From Sphingobium xenophagum NBRC 107872 (GTDB lineage Bacteria > Pseudomonadota > Alphaproteobacteria > Sphingomonadales > Sphingomonadaceae), in assembly GCF_000367345.1 (NCBI RefSeq), contig NZ_BARE01000026.1, positions 1 through 64,000 on the forward strand: a stretch of DNA of 64,000 nt, read 5' to 3'. Shown one piece after another: positions 1 through 8,873 of the stretch. Under the pieces are notes generated by a model, which worked only from the letters and a program-made list of their open reading frames with translations, was not told where the DNA came from and did not search any database. The translations under genes were made by a program, and so were the position numbers. The first letter of the stretch is position 1, and each line of letters starts with the position of its first letter.

Positions 1-1
1 G

Positions 2-289
2 CCCAAATATCTGCTGAAAAAGGCGATGGAACCCTATTTGCCACAGGACATACTCTATCGCCAGAAAATGGGCTTCGTCACCCCCATCAGCGCCTGGTTC
101 CGTGGCGCGCTGGCGGGCGAGGCGACGGCGATCGCAGGCGGATCGTCGCTGGCGCGCACGGGATGGTTCGATCCCAAGGCATTGGCCAAAATCGCGGCTG
201 ACCATAAATCCGGCATGGCCGATCATGGCCGGCTGCTGTGGCAATTGCTGATGCTCGACAAGTCGCTGGAACGGCTGTTCGGGATATGA
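2..289 (+). CDS. Asparagine synthase-like amidotransferase, C-terminal end (partial)
   Basis: Only the last 95 residues are in the window; the start lies upstream. The visible part carries LPQDILYRQKMGFVTP followed by SAWFRG and a closing WQLLMLDKSLERLF, which matches the C-terminal end of the glutamine-hydrolysing asparagine synthase domain. In particular it resembles the XrtA/PEP-CTERM or exopolysaccharide-associated amidotransferases, where an R-x-KMGF-x-P motif lies near the ATP site. Such proteins amidate an acidic group, often in surface polysaccharide clusters, and the downstream genes fit that setting. The stop codon overlaps the ATG of the next gene (ATGA), so the two are probably translationally coupled. 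The exact substrate cannot be told from this fragment. Confidence 0.8.
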   Translation, partial: PKYLLKKAMEPYLPQDILYRQKMGFVTPISAWFRGALAGEATAIAGGSSLARTGWFDPKALAKIAADHKSGMADHGRLLWQLLMLDKSLERLFGI

Positions 290-585
290 GCAACGCGTTG
301 CGCAATTCGCTGGGGTTCGGCGTAATGTTAGTCGCACCTTGGTTGATCTGGCTGGCGTTTGCGCATTTTGTTCGACCTTGGTGGCATGGAGAAGTTGCGA
401 CTCTGATCACTGCTTCGCTTTCGGTCGCCTTAGGAATGAGCGGATTCTGGCTTCTCGGATCGCCATTCGTGCGCTGGCACGAGAAGTATTTGCTAGCGCT
501 ACTGGCAACTTACGCAGTGTTGACCGTAATGGCTCAACCTTTCATTGGCCTGTTGTCTGTATGCACGACCGGCGATTGCATCTAG
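286..585 (+). CDS. Small membrane protein of unknown function in the polysaccharide locus
   Basis: I do not recognise this 99-residue protein. The ATG at 286 overlaps the stop of the amidotransferase gene, which supports this start over a longer in-frame reading from 238. Three hydrophobic segments are visible, roughly residues 9-30, 37-60 and 70-90, and the protein ends in a short tail with two cysteines (VCTTGDCI). Base composition is visibly less GC-rich than the flanking genes, and codon use is less biased, so it may be a recent or fast-evolving addition. Position in an overlapping operon suggests a membrane role connected to glycan assembly or export, but that is inference. Confidence 0.6.
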   Translation: MSNALRNSLGFGVMLVAPWLIWLAFAHFVRPWWHGEVATLITASLSVALGMSGFWLLGSPFVRWHEKYLLALLATYAVLTVMAQPFIGLLSVCTTGDCI

Positions 586-648
586 CGCCCCTTGCAACCG
601 ATCGCGCCCGGTGCCAACGGGGCACATGGCGATAAGCAGGGCGCATCA

Positions 649-1998
649 GTGACAGTCTCCAAGGAAATGGTCCGGCTGCGGCTCTATGCCCTGAGCCTGG
701 CTGGCGACATGGCAGGGCTGGTGTGCGCGTTTCTGGCGGCCAACTGGTTCGTGCTGGGCGCGCTGTGGGGGGAACCGGGCAAGCCGCACGGCCTCGTCAT
801 GTTCGCGATGATCGCGCCGCTCTATGCGCTGCTTGGCGTGCAGGGCGGCGGCTATGGCATCCACAGCCTGGAAAATGTCCGGCGCGGCATTTCGCGCGCG
901 CTGCTGGCGCTGGCGCAGGCGGCCTTGCTGATGCTGCTGATCGTCTATCTGGGCAAGATCGCCGAACAGCTTTCGCGCCTGACCTTCATTGTCGGGCTGG
1001 GATTGGGCGCAATAGCGGTCGTGCTGGTGCGGCTTCTGGTCGTGCGGCTTGCCAAGCGCCTGCTGGGCGAAGTGCCGCACCTCACCGCCGTCATCATGGA
1101 CGGCGTTGCTGTGGAAACCGGCCCCCACATGCTGATCATCGAAGCGGCCGCCGCCGATCTGCGCCCTGAACGGCATGACGCCGACATGGCGGCGCGGCTG
1201 GCGCAGGCGGTCGGCATGGCCGAACGGGTCATCGTCGCCTGTCCGCTCGACCGGATGGATGGATGGTCTGCGGCGCTCAAATCCCTGTCGGCGCGCGGCG
1301 AAATCATCGTGCCCGAACTGCTCCGCTTCGCGCCTGCGCGGGTCGATGAATTTGACGGCCAGCCGACCATCATCGTCGCGGGCGGCCCGCTCCAGTTCCG
1401 CGACCGCCTGATCAAGCGCCTGTTCGATCTCATCGTCGCGGGCGCGGCGGCGATCATCCTGTCGCCAATTCTCATCGTCGCTGCGCTGGCGGTGAAGCTG
1501 ACCAGCCCCGGCCCCGTCATCTTCCGCCAGCCGCGCATCGGCAAGGACGGGCGGTCCTTCCAGATCTACAAATTTCGCTCGATGCGCGCCGAGGCGAGCG
1601 ACAGCAGGGCGGAGACTTTGACTGCGCGCGGCGATGACCGGGTCACCCGCGTCGGCGCCTTCCTGCGCAAATCCAGCATCGATGAACTTCCCCAGCTTTT
1701 CAATGTATTGAACGGCGATATGAGCATTGTCGGCCCGCGTCCTCACGCCGCAGCGGCGAAGGCAGGCGATACGCTCTATTGGGAAGTCGATGCCCGCTAC
1801 TGGGCGCGCCATTGTATCAAGCCGGGCATGACTGGTCTCGCACAGGTGCGCGGCCATCGCGGATCGACCGATCATCATCAGGATCTGATCGACCGGCTGC
1901 AATCGGACCTTGAATATGTCACCGCCTGGTCGGTCTGGCGCGACCTGCGGATCATCGTCGCCACGCTGGGCGTGCTCTTCCATCACAAGGCCTATTGA
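649..1998 (+). CDS. Polyprenyl-phosphate sugar phosphotransferase (initiating EPS glycosyltransferase)
   Basis: Transfers a hexose-1-phosphate from a nucleotide sugar to undecaprenyl phosphate at the inner membrane, the first step of Wzx/Wzy-type polysaccharide assembly. The N-terminal half has about four membrane segments and a weakly conserved middle domain. The C-terminal bacterial sugar transferase domain starts near residue 250 (IKRLFDL), with a further membrane helix, then [21 protein letters not shown] and [11 protein letters not shown], the family signatures. Sphingan producers carry homologues of this type (SpsB/GelB/WelB). The reading frame is open from 592 (TTG), but GTG at 649 has an AGGG at useful distance and is preferred; the start is uncertain. 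The next gene begins 2 bp after the stop. Confidence 0.85.
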   Translation: MTVSKEMVRLRLYALSLAGDMAGLVCAFLAANWFVLGALWGEPGKPHGLVMFAMIAPLYALLGVQGGGYGIHSLENVRRGISRALLALAQAALLMLLIVYLGKIAEQLSRLTFIVGLGLGAIAVVLVRLLVVRLAKRLLGEVPHLTAVIMDGVAVETGPHMLIIEAAAADLRPERHDADMAARLAQAVGMAERVIVACPLDRMDGWSAALKSLSARGEIIVPELLRFAPARVDEFDGQPTIIVAGGPLQFRDRLIKRLFDLIVAGAAAIILSPILIVAALAVKLTSPGPVIFRQPRIGKDGRSFQIYKFRSMRAEASDSRAETLTARGDDRVTRVGAFLRKSSIDELPQLFNVLNGDMSIVGPRPHAAAAKAGDTLYWEVDARYWARHCIKPGMTGLAQVRGHRGSTDHHQDLIDRLQSDLEYVTAWSVWRDLRIIVATLGVLFHHKAY

Positions 1999-2000
1999 GC

Positions 2001-3128
2001 ATGACCGACCTCTGGCTGGGCGCGCTCCTTCTCGTCTCGTTGGTCGCTGTTCTGTGGCCGTTCCTCTTCTATCCGCTCGTGTTGCGCGCATTGCAGACAC
2101 AGCCCGAACGGCCTGTCGCGGGACCGACGCCCAGCGCCTCGCTGCTGTTCTGCGCCTATAATGAGGCGGATGCGATGCCCGACAAGCTCGCCAACCTGGC
2201 CATGCTCAAACGCCAGCACCCCAGCCTGGAACTGCTGGCCTTCGATGACGGATCGTCCGACGGCACGGGCGATCTGATCGCGGCGCAGGGCGATCTCGTC
2301 ACGCTGATCCGTGGCCCCGGTCGCAGCGGCAAGGCCCATGGCATGAAGCAGCTCGCGGCGCGCGCGCGCGGTGACATTTTGATCTTCACCGACGCCAACG
2401 TGCTGCTCGATTCCGAAGCGATCGACAATCTGCTCGCCCGCTATGCTGACCCGGATATTGGCGGCGTGCTGGGGTCGCTCCATTATGTTGGCCAGGATGA
2501 AAGTGCGACCGCTTCGGTCGGCTCGCTCTACTGGCGAATCGAGGAGCGGTTGAAGGATGAGGAATCGCGCACCGGCAATGTGATGGGCGCGGACGGCTCG
2601 ATCTTCTCGATCCGCCGCAACCTCTATCCCGATTTCCCCGACAGCGTGCTCGACGACCTCACCGTCTCCATGGCGGTGGTGTTCGCGGGGAAACGGTTGG
2701 TGAAGGCAAAGGATGTGATCGCGCGCGAACGGCTGGTCACGGCTCGCAAGGACGAATATCGGCGCAAGGTGCGCATTGCAGCCCGCGCCTGGCACACGCA
2801 CAGCCACCTTCGCCCGCAATTGCGCCGCATGGCCGCGATCGATCGCTTCAAATATGCCTCCCGTAAGATCGTGCGCTGGTTCGGCGGGCTGTTCATCCTG
2901 ACCGGCGCGGTCGCGGCGGGCGCATTGGCGCTACGCATATCGCCGACGCTCTACCTGGTCGGCGCGCTGGTCGTCGCCTTGGTCATCTGGCGCGGCATCC
3001 GTGCCCGAAGCGGCCCCTTCGCCGCACTGGTCGACGTGCTGATCGCCTATGCCGCGACCCTGCAAGGCGTGGCCAAGGCGATGACCGGCCGCACCGTCAC
3101 CATCTGGAATCCGGCCAAGTCGCGCTGA
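2001..3128 (+). CDS. Membrane-anchored family 2 glycosyltransferase
   Basis: Expected to add a sugar to a lipid-linked glycan on the cytoplasmic face. Residues 1-30 form an N-terminal membrane helix. The GT-A domain follows with CAYNEAD, the FDDGSSDGTGDL nucleotide-binding motif, GRSGKAHGM, the metal-binding FTDANV (DXD equivalent), and VLDDLTVSMAVVFAGK, which corresponds to the ED/acceptor region. Two hydrophobic segments near residues 295-340 close the protein. ATG at 2001 sits directly after the stop of the sugar-phosphate transferase, so the two are in one operon. Sugar specificity cannot be predicted from sequence. Confidence 0.87.
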   Translation: MTDLWLGALLLVSLVAVLWPFLFYPLVLRALQTQPERPVAGPTPSASLLFCAYNEADAMPDKLANLAMLKRQHPSLELLAFDDGSSDGTGDLIAAQGDLVTLIRGPGRSGKAHGMKQLAARARGDILIFTDANVLLDSEAIDNLLARYADPDIGGVLGSLHYVGQDESATASVGSLYWRIEERLKDEESRTGNVMGADGSIFSIRRNLYPDFPDSVLDDLTVSMAVVFAGKRLVKAKDVIARERLVTARKDEYRRKVRIAARAWHTHSHLRPQLRRMAAIDRFKYASRKIVRWFGGLFILTGAVAAGALALRISPTLYLVGALVVALVIWRGIRARSGPFAALVDVLIAYAATLQGVAKAMTGRTVTIWNPAKSR

Positions 3129-3190
3129 CCCTCTCGTCAAAGCCGTGCGATCTTGTATAGCGCCAATGCTGTTCCCCATCGGAGAATGAC

Positions 3191-3943
3191 GTGATTACTG
3201 TTCAGCGGGTGGCCAAGGCTGTCGGCAAGCATCTGACCCGAACCGCGCTGAAACTGCGCAAGGCGCTGGGCGCGCGGGCTAACCGCGGCTGTCCGGCCTG
3301 TGGCGCGACGGTCGTCGGTTTCTTTCGCTATGGCGACAATGGCGAATGGGGGTGCCCGGAATGCGGCGCATCGCCGCGTGAGCGGCTGATGAACTGGCTG
3401 ATCGCCCAGGGGACGCTGACGGTGCCGACCGACGGCGCGATCCTGCACATGGCGCCCAATGAAGCCAGCCTTGTCCGCCGCTTTGCCGCCGCTGCCGATT
3501 ATATCCCCGCTGATCTGGACCCGTCGCGCTACACTGTGCCGAACATGCATCGCGTCGACCTGATGGAACTTGCCGATACCGATCGCTACGACCTGTTCTA
3601 CGCCAGCCATGTGATGGAGCATGTGCCTGACGACATGGCCGTGCTGCGTAACATTTTGCGCGCGCTGAAACCCGGCGGTGAAGCCTGGCTGATCGTGCCT
3701 TTGTGGGAAAAGCCGACCGAGGATGGCAGCTTCGCCATGCCCCCGCGCGAGCGGGAGCGCCGCTTTGGCCAGTGGGACCATGTCCGCCAATATGGCCCGG
3801 ATTTTGCCGATCGCATCCGTGCGGCGGGTTTCGATCTGGAGGAAATCGACGCCGGCAGCATCGACGTCGCGACCCGCCATTTCTATGCGCTGGACGACCG
3901 GCTGTTTCGCGCCCGCAAACCCGGCGGGGCCGCCTCGCGGTGA
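3191..3943 (+). CDS. Class I SAM-dependent methyltransferase with N-terminal Cys4 motif
   Basis: A 250-residue protein. Residues 35-60 contain CPACG and, about 20 residues later, CPECG, a four-cysteine knuckle likely to bind zinc. The methyltransferase part follows with ILHMAPNE, DLDPSRY and the characteristic YDLFYASHVMEHVPDD and LKPGGEAWLIVP motifs. It probably methylates a sugar or other small substrate, given the polysaccharide neighbours. It starts with GTG at 3191, preceded by GGAG with 6-nt spacing; the nearby ATG at 3186 runs into a stop after two codons. The 62 bp before it is the only sizeable gap in this operon, so an internal promoter is possible. Its stop overlaps the GTG of the flippase gene. 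Confidence 0.83.
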   Translation: MITVQRVAKAVGKHLTRTALKLRKALGARANRGCPACGATVVGFFRYGDNGEWGCPECGASPRERLMNWLIAQGTLTVPTDGAILHMAPNEASLVRRFAAAADYIPADLDPSRYTVPNMHRVDLMELADTDRYDLFYASHVMEHVPDDMAVLRNILRALKPGGEAWLIVPLWEKPTEDGSFAMPPRERERRFGQWDHVRQYGPDFADRIRAAGFDLEEIDAGSIDVATRHFYALDDRLFRARKPGGAASR

Positions 3944-5238
3944 GCAGCCTCGCGCGGATGGAGGCGTCCGCCCGTATCCTTGCGCTGGTGAAGCTTGCCA
4001 ATGTCGGCCTGATCCTCATCTGGGGTTTCGCCGTCACCTTCGTGTTCGTGCGCGCCCTGCCGCTGGCCGAATTCCAGTCCTTCCTGCTGCTCGTCGCCTT
4101 CGGCAATTTTACCATTTCGGCCGAATTCGGGCTGACCAGCATCATCTACGCCCGGCTGCGACGGCACTGGCTGGGCGGCAGTGAAGGCGACATAGGCGCG
4201 TTCCGCCTGGAGGAAATGGGGGTGCTGTTCCTGTTCCTTGGCCTGATCGTCGCAGGCGGTACGATCATCCTGCTCGTCGCGCTGGCGGCGGGATGGATCG
4301 GCACGGCCATGCCCTTGCTGTTCATCCTCTTTTTCCTGTCCGCCTGCCTCAACCTGCCGGGTCTGCTGGCCAAGCGGGCGCTGGCGGCGGTGGACGGCAA
4401 TTTCCTGTGGGAAGCGCTCGATTGCGGGCGGCGGGTCGTCACCATCGCGCTGCTGCTGTCGATCCTGGCCGGGCTGGACCCGCGCCTGTCGCTTGCCCTG
4501 CAACTCCTGGTCAGCCTCCTCGTCATTGGATGGGCCATCGCCCATGTTCACCATCGCCTTGGCATGCGGCCGCGCCACTGGATCGCCTTCCGCGTGGGCG
4601 GTGGCCATGTCCGCACTCATTATTTGCGCGACATAGGGGCGTCGGCGGCTTTCACCGTTTCCGACATCATCGCCTATAACGCCCCCTATTTCACGATTGC
4701 GCTGGCGACCGGCGATGCCCGGCCGATGCTGCTGTTCGATTTCTTCTTCAAGATGTCGAGGTCACTGTCGATGTTGGTCCGCGCGCTGGTGGAAGCCGCG
4801 CTCCCCCGCATCACCCGTGCCTATCATGCGGGCGACAAGGTACGGCTGCGCCAGTTGCTTGGCCGGGCGCTGGGGGCGGCGATGGTCTTTGCCCTGGCGC
4901 TGTCCGCCCTGCTGCTGGGCGCTGGCGACCGGCTGTTCGCCATATTGTTCGACGGTCGCGCCAGCATCGATCGCGCCGATCTCATCCTGATCGTCGTCGC
5001 GCTCCTCGCTCTCGCGCTGCTGTGCGTGTCGGTCTATGTGCAGGGCGCGCTGGGCCGCTTTTCGCATTTGCTCGCCCGTTCGCTTCCCTTCCTCGCCGGG
5101 TCGCTGCTCAGCGTGCCGCTCGCCCACCTGCTCTGGCCGGATCGTTTCGATCTCGCCTTCCTTGGTCTCTATGCACTGACGCTGCTGCTGGCCGCGGCCC
5201 TGCATGCTGTCTCGCTGCGCCGGTTGGTGCGGCGATGA
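3940..5238 (+). CDS. Oligosaccharide flippase-like membrane protein (MOP/Wzx type)
   Basis: A 432-residue polytopic membrane protein with about 12 hydrophobic segments, consistent in size and layout with Wzx-type flippases that move lipid-linked repeat units across the inner membrane. The N-terminal region (ALVKLANVGLILIWGFAV, then LPLAEFQSFLLLVAFGNF) resembles the start of the polysaccharide biosynthesis (RfbX/MATE-like) family. The reading frame is open from 3703, but the GTG at 3940 overlaps the previous stop by 4 bp (GTGA) and removes an implausible Arg/Pro-rich leader, so I use it. It ends overlapping the next ATG (ATGA). No Wzy polymerase is obvious in the visible part of this locus. 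Confidence 0.78.
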   Translation: MSSLARMEASARILALVKLANVGLILIWGFAVTFVFVRALPLAEFQSFLLLVAFGNFTISAEFGLTSIIYARLRRHWLGGSEGDIGAFRLEEMGVLFLFLGLIVAGGTIILLVALAAGWIGTAMPLLFILFFLSACLNLPGLLAKRALAAVDGNFLWEALDCGRRVVTIALLLSILAGLDPRLSLALQLLVSLLVIGWAIAHVHHRLGMRPRHWIAFRVGGGHVRTHYLRDIGASAAFTVSDIIAYNAPYFTIALATGDARPMLLFDFFFKMSRSLSMLVRALVEAALPRITRAYHAGDKVRLRQLLGRALGAAMVFALALSALLLGAGDRLFAILFDGRASIDRADLILIVVALLALALLCVSVYVQGALGRFSHLLARSLPFLAGSLLSVPLAHLLWPDRFDLAFLGLYALTLLLAAALHAVSLRRLVRR

Positions 5239-6380
5239 AGGTCGCGATGCTTGATCCCTCGCTCTTTACCGGGCGCTATGACGACAGCCTCTGCGCGGCG
5301 CTGGCCGGGGCGGGGGCGGACGTGACCCTGCTTGCCCGCCCGATGCGCGCGACTGACGCGATCGATCCGCAGGGCTATCGCTATGCCCCGCATTTCTTCC
5401 GCCATAGTGAGGCGCTGCGCAAGCGGATCGGCGAAGGCCGCCCCTTCCGCGTCGCCAAGGCGATGGAATATGGGCTGTCCTGCGCGCTCGGCGACCTCAG
5501 GCAGCTTGCGCGGGCCGATGTCGTCCATGTCCAGTGGCTGCCGCTGGCGCCGGCCGACCGGCTGATGCTGCGCCGGTTGAAGGGCCGCACCGCGCTGGTC
5601 CACACCGTCCACAATGCCGACGCCTATCATGCCGATGCCGGGGTGCAGGGCAGGGGCTATCGTGCGTTGCTCGATCAGTTCGACGCGCTGGTCGTCCATG
5701 GCGACACCACGCGCGCCGCGCTGGTGGGGCAGGGGATCGATCCCGCGCATATCCATGTAACGCCGCACCCGCCGATGCAATTGATGACGGCCACTGCCGC
5801 AGACCTTGCCTCCGTCCCCGATCCAGCCGTGCCGCGCATCCTCTTCTTCGGGACGATCCGTCCCTATAAGGGCGTCGATCTGCTGATCGATGCCTGCCTT
5901 CAGCAATGGCAGGCGGGTCACGCCTTTGAACTGGTGCTGGCAGGCAAACCCTTCATGGATGTCGCGCCCTTGCTCCAGAAGGTCTGCGCCGCTGGCTTTG
6001 CCGATCGTCTGCTGACCGATTTCGGTTTCCTGACCGAAGGCCGTCTCGACGCGCATATGGTCAAGTCCGATGTCATCGCCTTCCCCTATCGCCATATCGA
6101 TTCCAGCGGCGCGTTCCTGTCCGCGCTGCACCATGGCAAGGCGATGGTGACGTCGGACGCAGGCATGTTCGGCCAATTGCCCGAAGGCGTAGCGACCCGC
6201 TTTCCGGCGGGAAATGCATCGGCGCTCGCCCAAGCCCTCTTGCCGCTGGTACAAAGCGCCGCCATCAGGCAAAAACAGGGCGGCCAGGCGCGCGCCTATG
6301 GGACGATTATGGGGGATTGGAAGGACATGGCGGTGGCGACGATCGGCATCTACAACGCAGTGCTGGCCGCGCGCGCATGA
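5235..6380 (+). CDS. Family 4-type glycosyltransferase
   Basis: A 381-residue GT-B protein. The N-terminal Rossmann half holds MKVAMLDPSLFTGRYDDSL and, further on, DVVHVQWLPL and ALVHTVHNADAY, typical of the acceptor side of GT4 enzymes. The C-terminal nucleotide-sugar half begins near PRILFFGTIRPYKGVDLLI and contains SDVIAFPYRHIDSSGAFLSA, where the E-x7-E region would be; the first glutamate is not conserved in the usual form. The start at 5235 overlaps the flippase stop (ATGA), and the end overlaps the FkbM gene, so it is translated as part of the operon. It likely transfers a hexose to the growing glycan; the sugar is unknown. Confidence 0.82.
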   Translation: MKVAMLDPSLFTGRYDDSLCAALAGAGADVTLLARPMRATDAIDPQGYRYAPHFFRHSEALRKRIGEGRPFRVAKAMEYGLSCALGDLRQLARADVVHVQWLPLAPADRLMLRRLKGRTALVHTVHNADAYHADAGVQGRGYRALLDQFDALVVHGDTTRAALVGQGIDPAHIHVTPHPPMQLMTATAADLASVPDPAVPRILFFGTIRPYKGVDLLIDACLQQWQAGHAFELVLAGKPFMDVAPLLQKVCAAGFADRLLTDFGFLTEGRLDAHMVKSDVIAFPYRHIDSSGAFLSALHHGKAMVTSDAGMFGQLPEGVATRFPAGNASALAQALLPLVQSAAIRQKQGGQARAYGTIMGDWKDMAVATIGIYNAVLAARA

Positions 6381-7123
6381 ACCGCTATGTTCGTGAGGCC
6401 GCCGATCGCCTGCTTGCGCTGCGTCTGGCGCTGGCCGGTCGCGTGCATCAATATCCCGAAATTCAGGCGTTGAAGCGCTTTCTGTCGGGGTTCAAGGTCG
6501 ACTGCCTGTTCGACGTCGGCGCCAATCGCGGCCAATATGCGACGATGGCGCGCAAGGATGCGGGCTATCGCGGCCTGATCCTTTCCTTCGAGCCGAACCC
6601 GGCCGTGTTCGCCGAACTGCAAAGGCGCGCGGCTTCGGACCGCCACTGGCATGTGTTCAACATGGCGCTGTCGGATTTTGACGGCACCGCCGATTTCAAC
6701 ATCATGGTCGCCGATCAATTTTCCTCGCTCAAGGCCCCGTCCAGCGCACAGGATGATATTTTCGCGCACCGTAACAAGGTGACGCAGACAGTAGCGACGC
6801 CCTGTCGCCGGCTCGATACGCTGCTGCCGGAAATGCAGGCGCAGCATGGCTTTTCCCGACCGTTCCTGAAAATGGATACGCAGGGCCATGACCTGTCGGT
6901 TTGCGAAGGAGCGGGCGCGGCACTGGCGCAGATGACGGGCGTGCAGACCGAACTGGGGGTGCGACCCATTTATGAAGGCGGCACCGGTTATCGCGCGATG
7001 ATCGAGTGGCTGGACGCGCGGGCCTTCATCCCTTCGGCCTTCTTCGCCAATAATAAGGGGCATTTCCCGCTACTCGTCGAAATGGACGGCATTTTCGTCA
7101 ACCGGGCGCTGGTTCAGGATTGA
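6377..7123 (+). CDS. FkbM-family methyltransferase
   Basis: A 248-residue SAM-dependent methyltransferase of the FkbM family, which O-methylates sugars or polyketides. Visible motifs are CLFDVGANRGQYATMAR (SAM-binding glycine loop, about residues 45-60), LILSFEPNPAVFAEL, the FNMALSDFDGTADFN region typical of FkbM, and PFLKMDTQGHDLSVCEGA, which in this family is the LKIDVEGxE motif. Start at 6377 overlaps the GT4 stop. A second methyltransferase in the same locus suggests that the glycan carries methyl groups, which is inference. Confidence 0.87.
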   Translation: MNRYVREAADRLLALRLALAGRVHQYPEIQALKRFLSGFKVDCLFDVGANRGQYATMARKDAGYRGLILSFEPNPAVFAELQRRAASDRHWHVFNMALSDFDGTADFNIMVADQFSSLKAPSSAQDDIFAHRNKVTQTVATPCRRLDTLLPEMQAQHGFSRPFLKMDTQGHDLSVCEGAGAALAQMTGVQTELGVRPIYEGGTGYRAMIEWLDARAFIPSAFFANNKGHFPLLVEMDGIFVNRALVQD

Positions 7124-7125
7124 TC

Positions 7126-8868
7126 ATGGAGTCGCCCGCGTCCTTTTTCAGCGCGCGCCGCCTGTTCCTGGCGGGGGCGATCGGCCTGACATTGTGGCTG
7201 GGCGCGACGTTCCTGTGGCACGTCACCTATCGTCAGGGGATCAGCCTGGCGGTCATCCTGTTTCTGGATCAGGATTTCCCCGCCCTGATCATGCCCTTGC
7301 TGCTGATGGCGCTCGCCGCACCCTTTGCCGAAGGGCGCGGGATCATCCTGCCGCGACCCACAGCGCGGATCGTCGTGCCGCTGATCGTGCTGATGGGGCT
7401 GGCGGCCTGGGCGGGCCATTACGCCCTGTTTCAGGATTACGCCATTTCCCGCGATGAGGAGGTCGCCCGTTTCGCCGCCGCCTATATGCGCGAAGGGCTG
7501 TTCGCCCGGCCGATCCCGATCGAATGGGAACCCTATCGCCGCGCGATCATGCCCGAATTCTTTTCCCCCTTCGGCGCGGCGGATTATTGGACGGCGGCCT
7601 ATCTGCCGGTGAACAGCGCGATCCAGGCGCTATTCTGGCAATTGGGCGATCCCAACATGGCGGGCCCGGTATTGCTGATCACCGGCCTGTTCGCCCTCTG
7701 GCGCGTCGCGCTGCACCTGATGCCCGATCGGCCCGATGCGGTGTGGGTGACCGTCCTGCTGGGTTGTTCGTCCAGCCAGTTGTGGATCACGGCGATGACG
7801 CCCTATGCCATGACCGGGCATTTCGCGCTCAACATGGTGTGGCTGGCGCTGGTGCTGCGGGGCGGGGTGCTTGGCCATGTCAGCGCGGGCATCGTAGCGC
7901 TGGTCGCCGCCGGGCTGCACCAATGGCATTTTCCGCCCATCTTCATCGCGCCCTTCATCCTGTGGATGCTGCTTGCTCGTCGCTGGACCGTTGCGGCCTT
8001 CCATGCGCTGACCCTGGTGGCAATCGTCATCGTCTGGGCCAAGATCTGGCCGGCTTTCCTGCTCGATATGCTCGGCGCGCCAGCCGACGTCCGCCCCTCC
8101 GCCGGGGTCGCGGACAAGGTTGGCAGTCTGTTCCAGCGGCTTGGCGACCGCTGGCAGCCGCTGGTCAATCTCAGCCGCTTCGTCGCCTGGAATAATATTT
8201 TGATGGTGCCGCTGGCCGCGCTGGGCATCGCCGCAATGCGGTGGAAGCGGGCAATCAGGGGGCAGGAAATCGCGCTGCCGCTTGCGCTTGGCTGTCTGGC
8301 CGGATGCGCGTTGGCGCTGGCTCAGGGCTATGGCTGGGGCTTTCGTTATGCCCATGGCTATATCGGCCCCTTCTGCCTGCTGGCCGGGCTTGGCTGGGCG
8401 CGTTTCCGGCCGCGCGATGCGCTCAGGCCGCTGATCATCGGCCTGTTCATCACTGGCCTTGCCAGCATCTTTCTGGTCTGGCGCACCCATGCATTCGTCG
8501 CGCCCTACGCCGCCAGCCATCGGCTGATCGATTCCAGCCAGGCCGATGTCGTGCTGGTCGATCCGCGTGGCGGCCTTTACGTCACGGATCTTGTGCGCGG
8601 CCGCAATGGCGTGCCGGGCAAGCCGATGGTCATGAATCTGGGGATGCTGACGCTCGATCAGGTCGATGAGCTATGCCATAATTATGTCGTCGAACTGTTC
8701 GATCGCGCCGAATTCCGGCCCCTGGGCGTGCCGCTGGCGCGGTGGAATCTGGGCCGCATGGACGCCCTGCGCGCGCATATGAAGGAAGAAGGCTGCGACA
8801 AGCCGGTCCAGCCGCCGCTCCCCGAAACATTCGAGGATGCACTCGAAGCGGCCGACAACGCCATGTGA
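7126..8868 (+). CDS. Polytopic membrane protein, GT-C (ArnT/PMT-like) glycosyltransferase candidate
   Basis: A 580-residue protein with roughly 11-12 membrane segments, ending in a soluble C-terminal domain of about 130 residues. The first long loop contains ISRDEEVARFAAAYM, an acidic pair in the position where lipid-linked-sugar-dependent GT-C enzymes carry their catalytic Asp/Glu. That, the size and the operon position suggest a transferase using a polyprenyl-linked donor, but the similarity is remote and an O-antigen ligase or polymerase role is not excluded. A frame-continuing TTG at 7120 exists, but ATG at 7126, two bases past the previous stop, is preferred. This is the last gene of the locus; the next gene is convergent 5 bp away. 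Confidence 0.65.
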   Translation: MESPASFFSARRLFLAGAIGLTLWLGATFLWHVTYRQGISLAVILFLDQDFPALIMPLLLMALAAPFAEGRGIILPRPTARIVVPLIVLMGLAAWAGHYALFQDYAISRDEEVARFAAAYMREGLFARPIPIEWEPYRRAIMPEFFSPFGAADYWTAAYLPVNSAIQALFWQLGDPNMAGPVLLITGLFALWRVALHLMPDRPDAVWVTVLLGCSSSQLWITAMTPYAMTGHFALNMVWLALVLRGGVLGHVSAGIVALVAAGLHQWHFPPIFIAPFILWMLLARRWTVAAFHALTLVAIVIVWAKIWPAFLLDMLGAPADVRPSAGVADKVGSLFQRLGDRWQPLVNLSRFVAWNNILMVPLAALGIAAMRWKRAIRGQEIALPLALGCLAGCALALAQGYGWGFRYAHGYIGPFCLLAGLGWARFRPRDALRPLIIGLFITGLASIFLVWRTHAFVAPYAASHRLIDSSQADVVLVDPRGGLYVTDLVRGRNGVPGKPMVMNLGMLTLDQVDELCHNYVVELFDRAEFRPLGVPLARWNLGRMDALRAHMKEEGCDKPVQPPLPETFEDALEAADNAM

Positions 8869-8873
8869 CGGGA

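Noticed and set aside
646..2100. 484-codon open frame on the minus strand opposite the sugar-phosphate transferase gene
   Set aside because: The plus-strand gene has conserved motifs and operon context; the antisense frame is Arg/Gln/Asp-rich without motifs.
3703..3939. Apparent 79-residue N-terminal extension of the flippase
   Set aside because: It overlaps the methyltransferase gene and is Pro/Arg-rich and non-hydrophobic; the GTGA overlap at 3940 gives a natural start.
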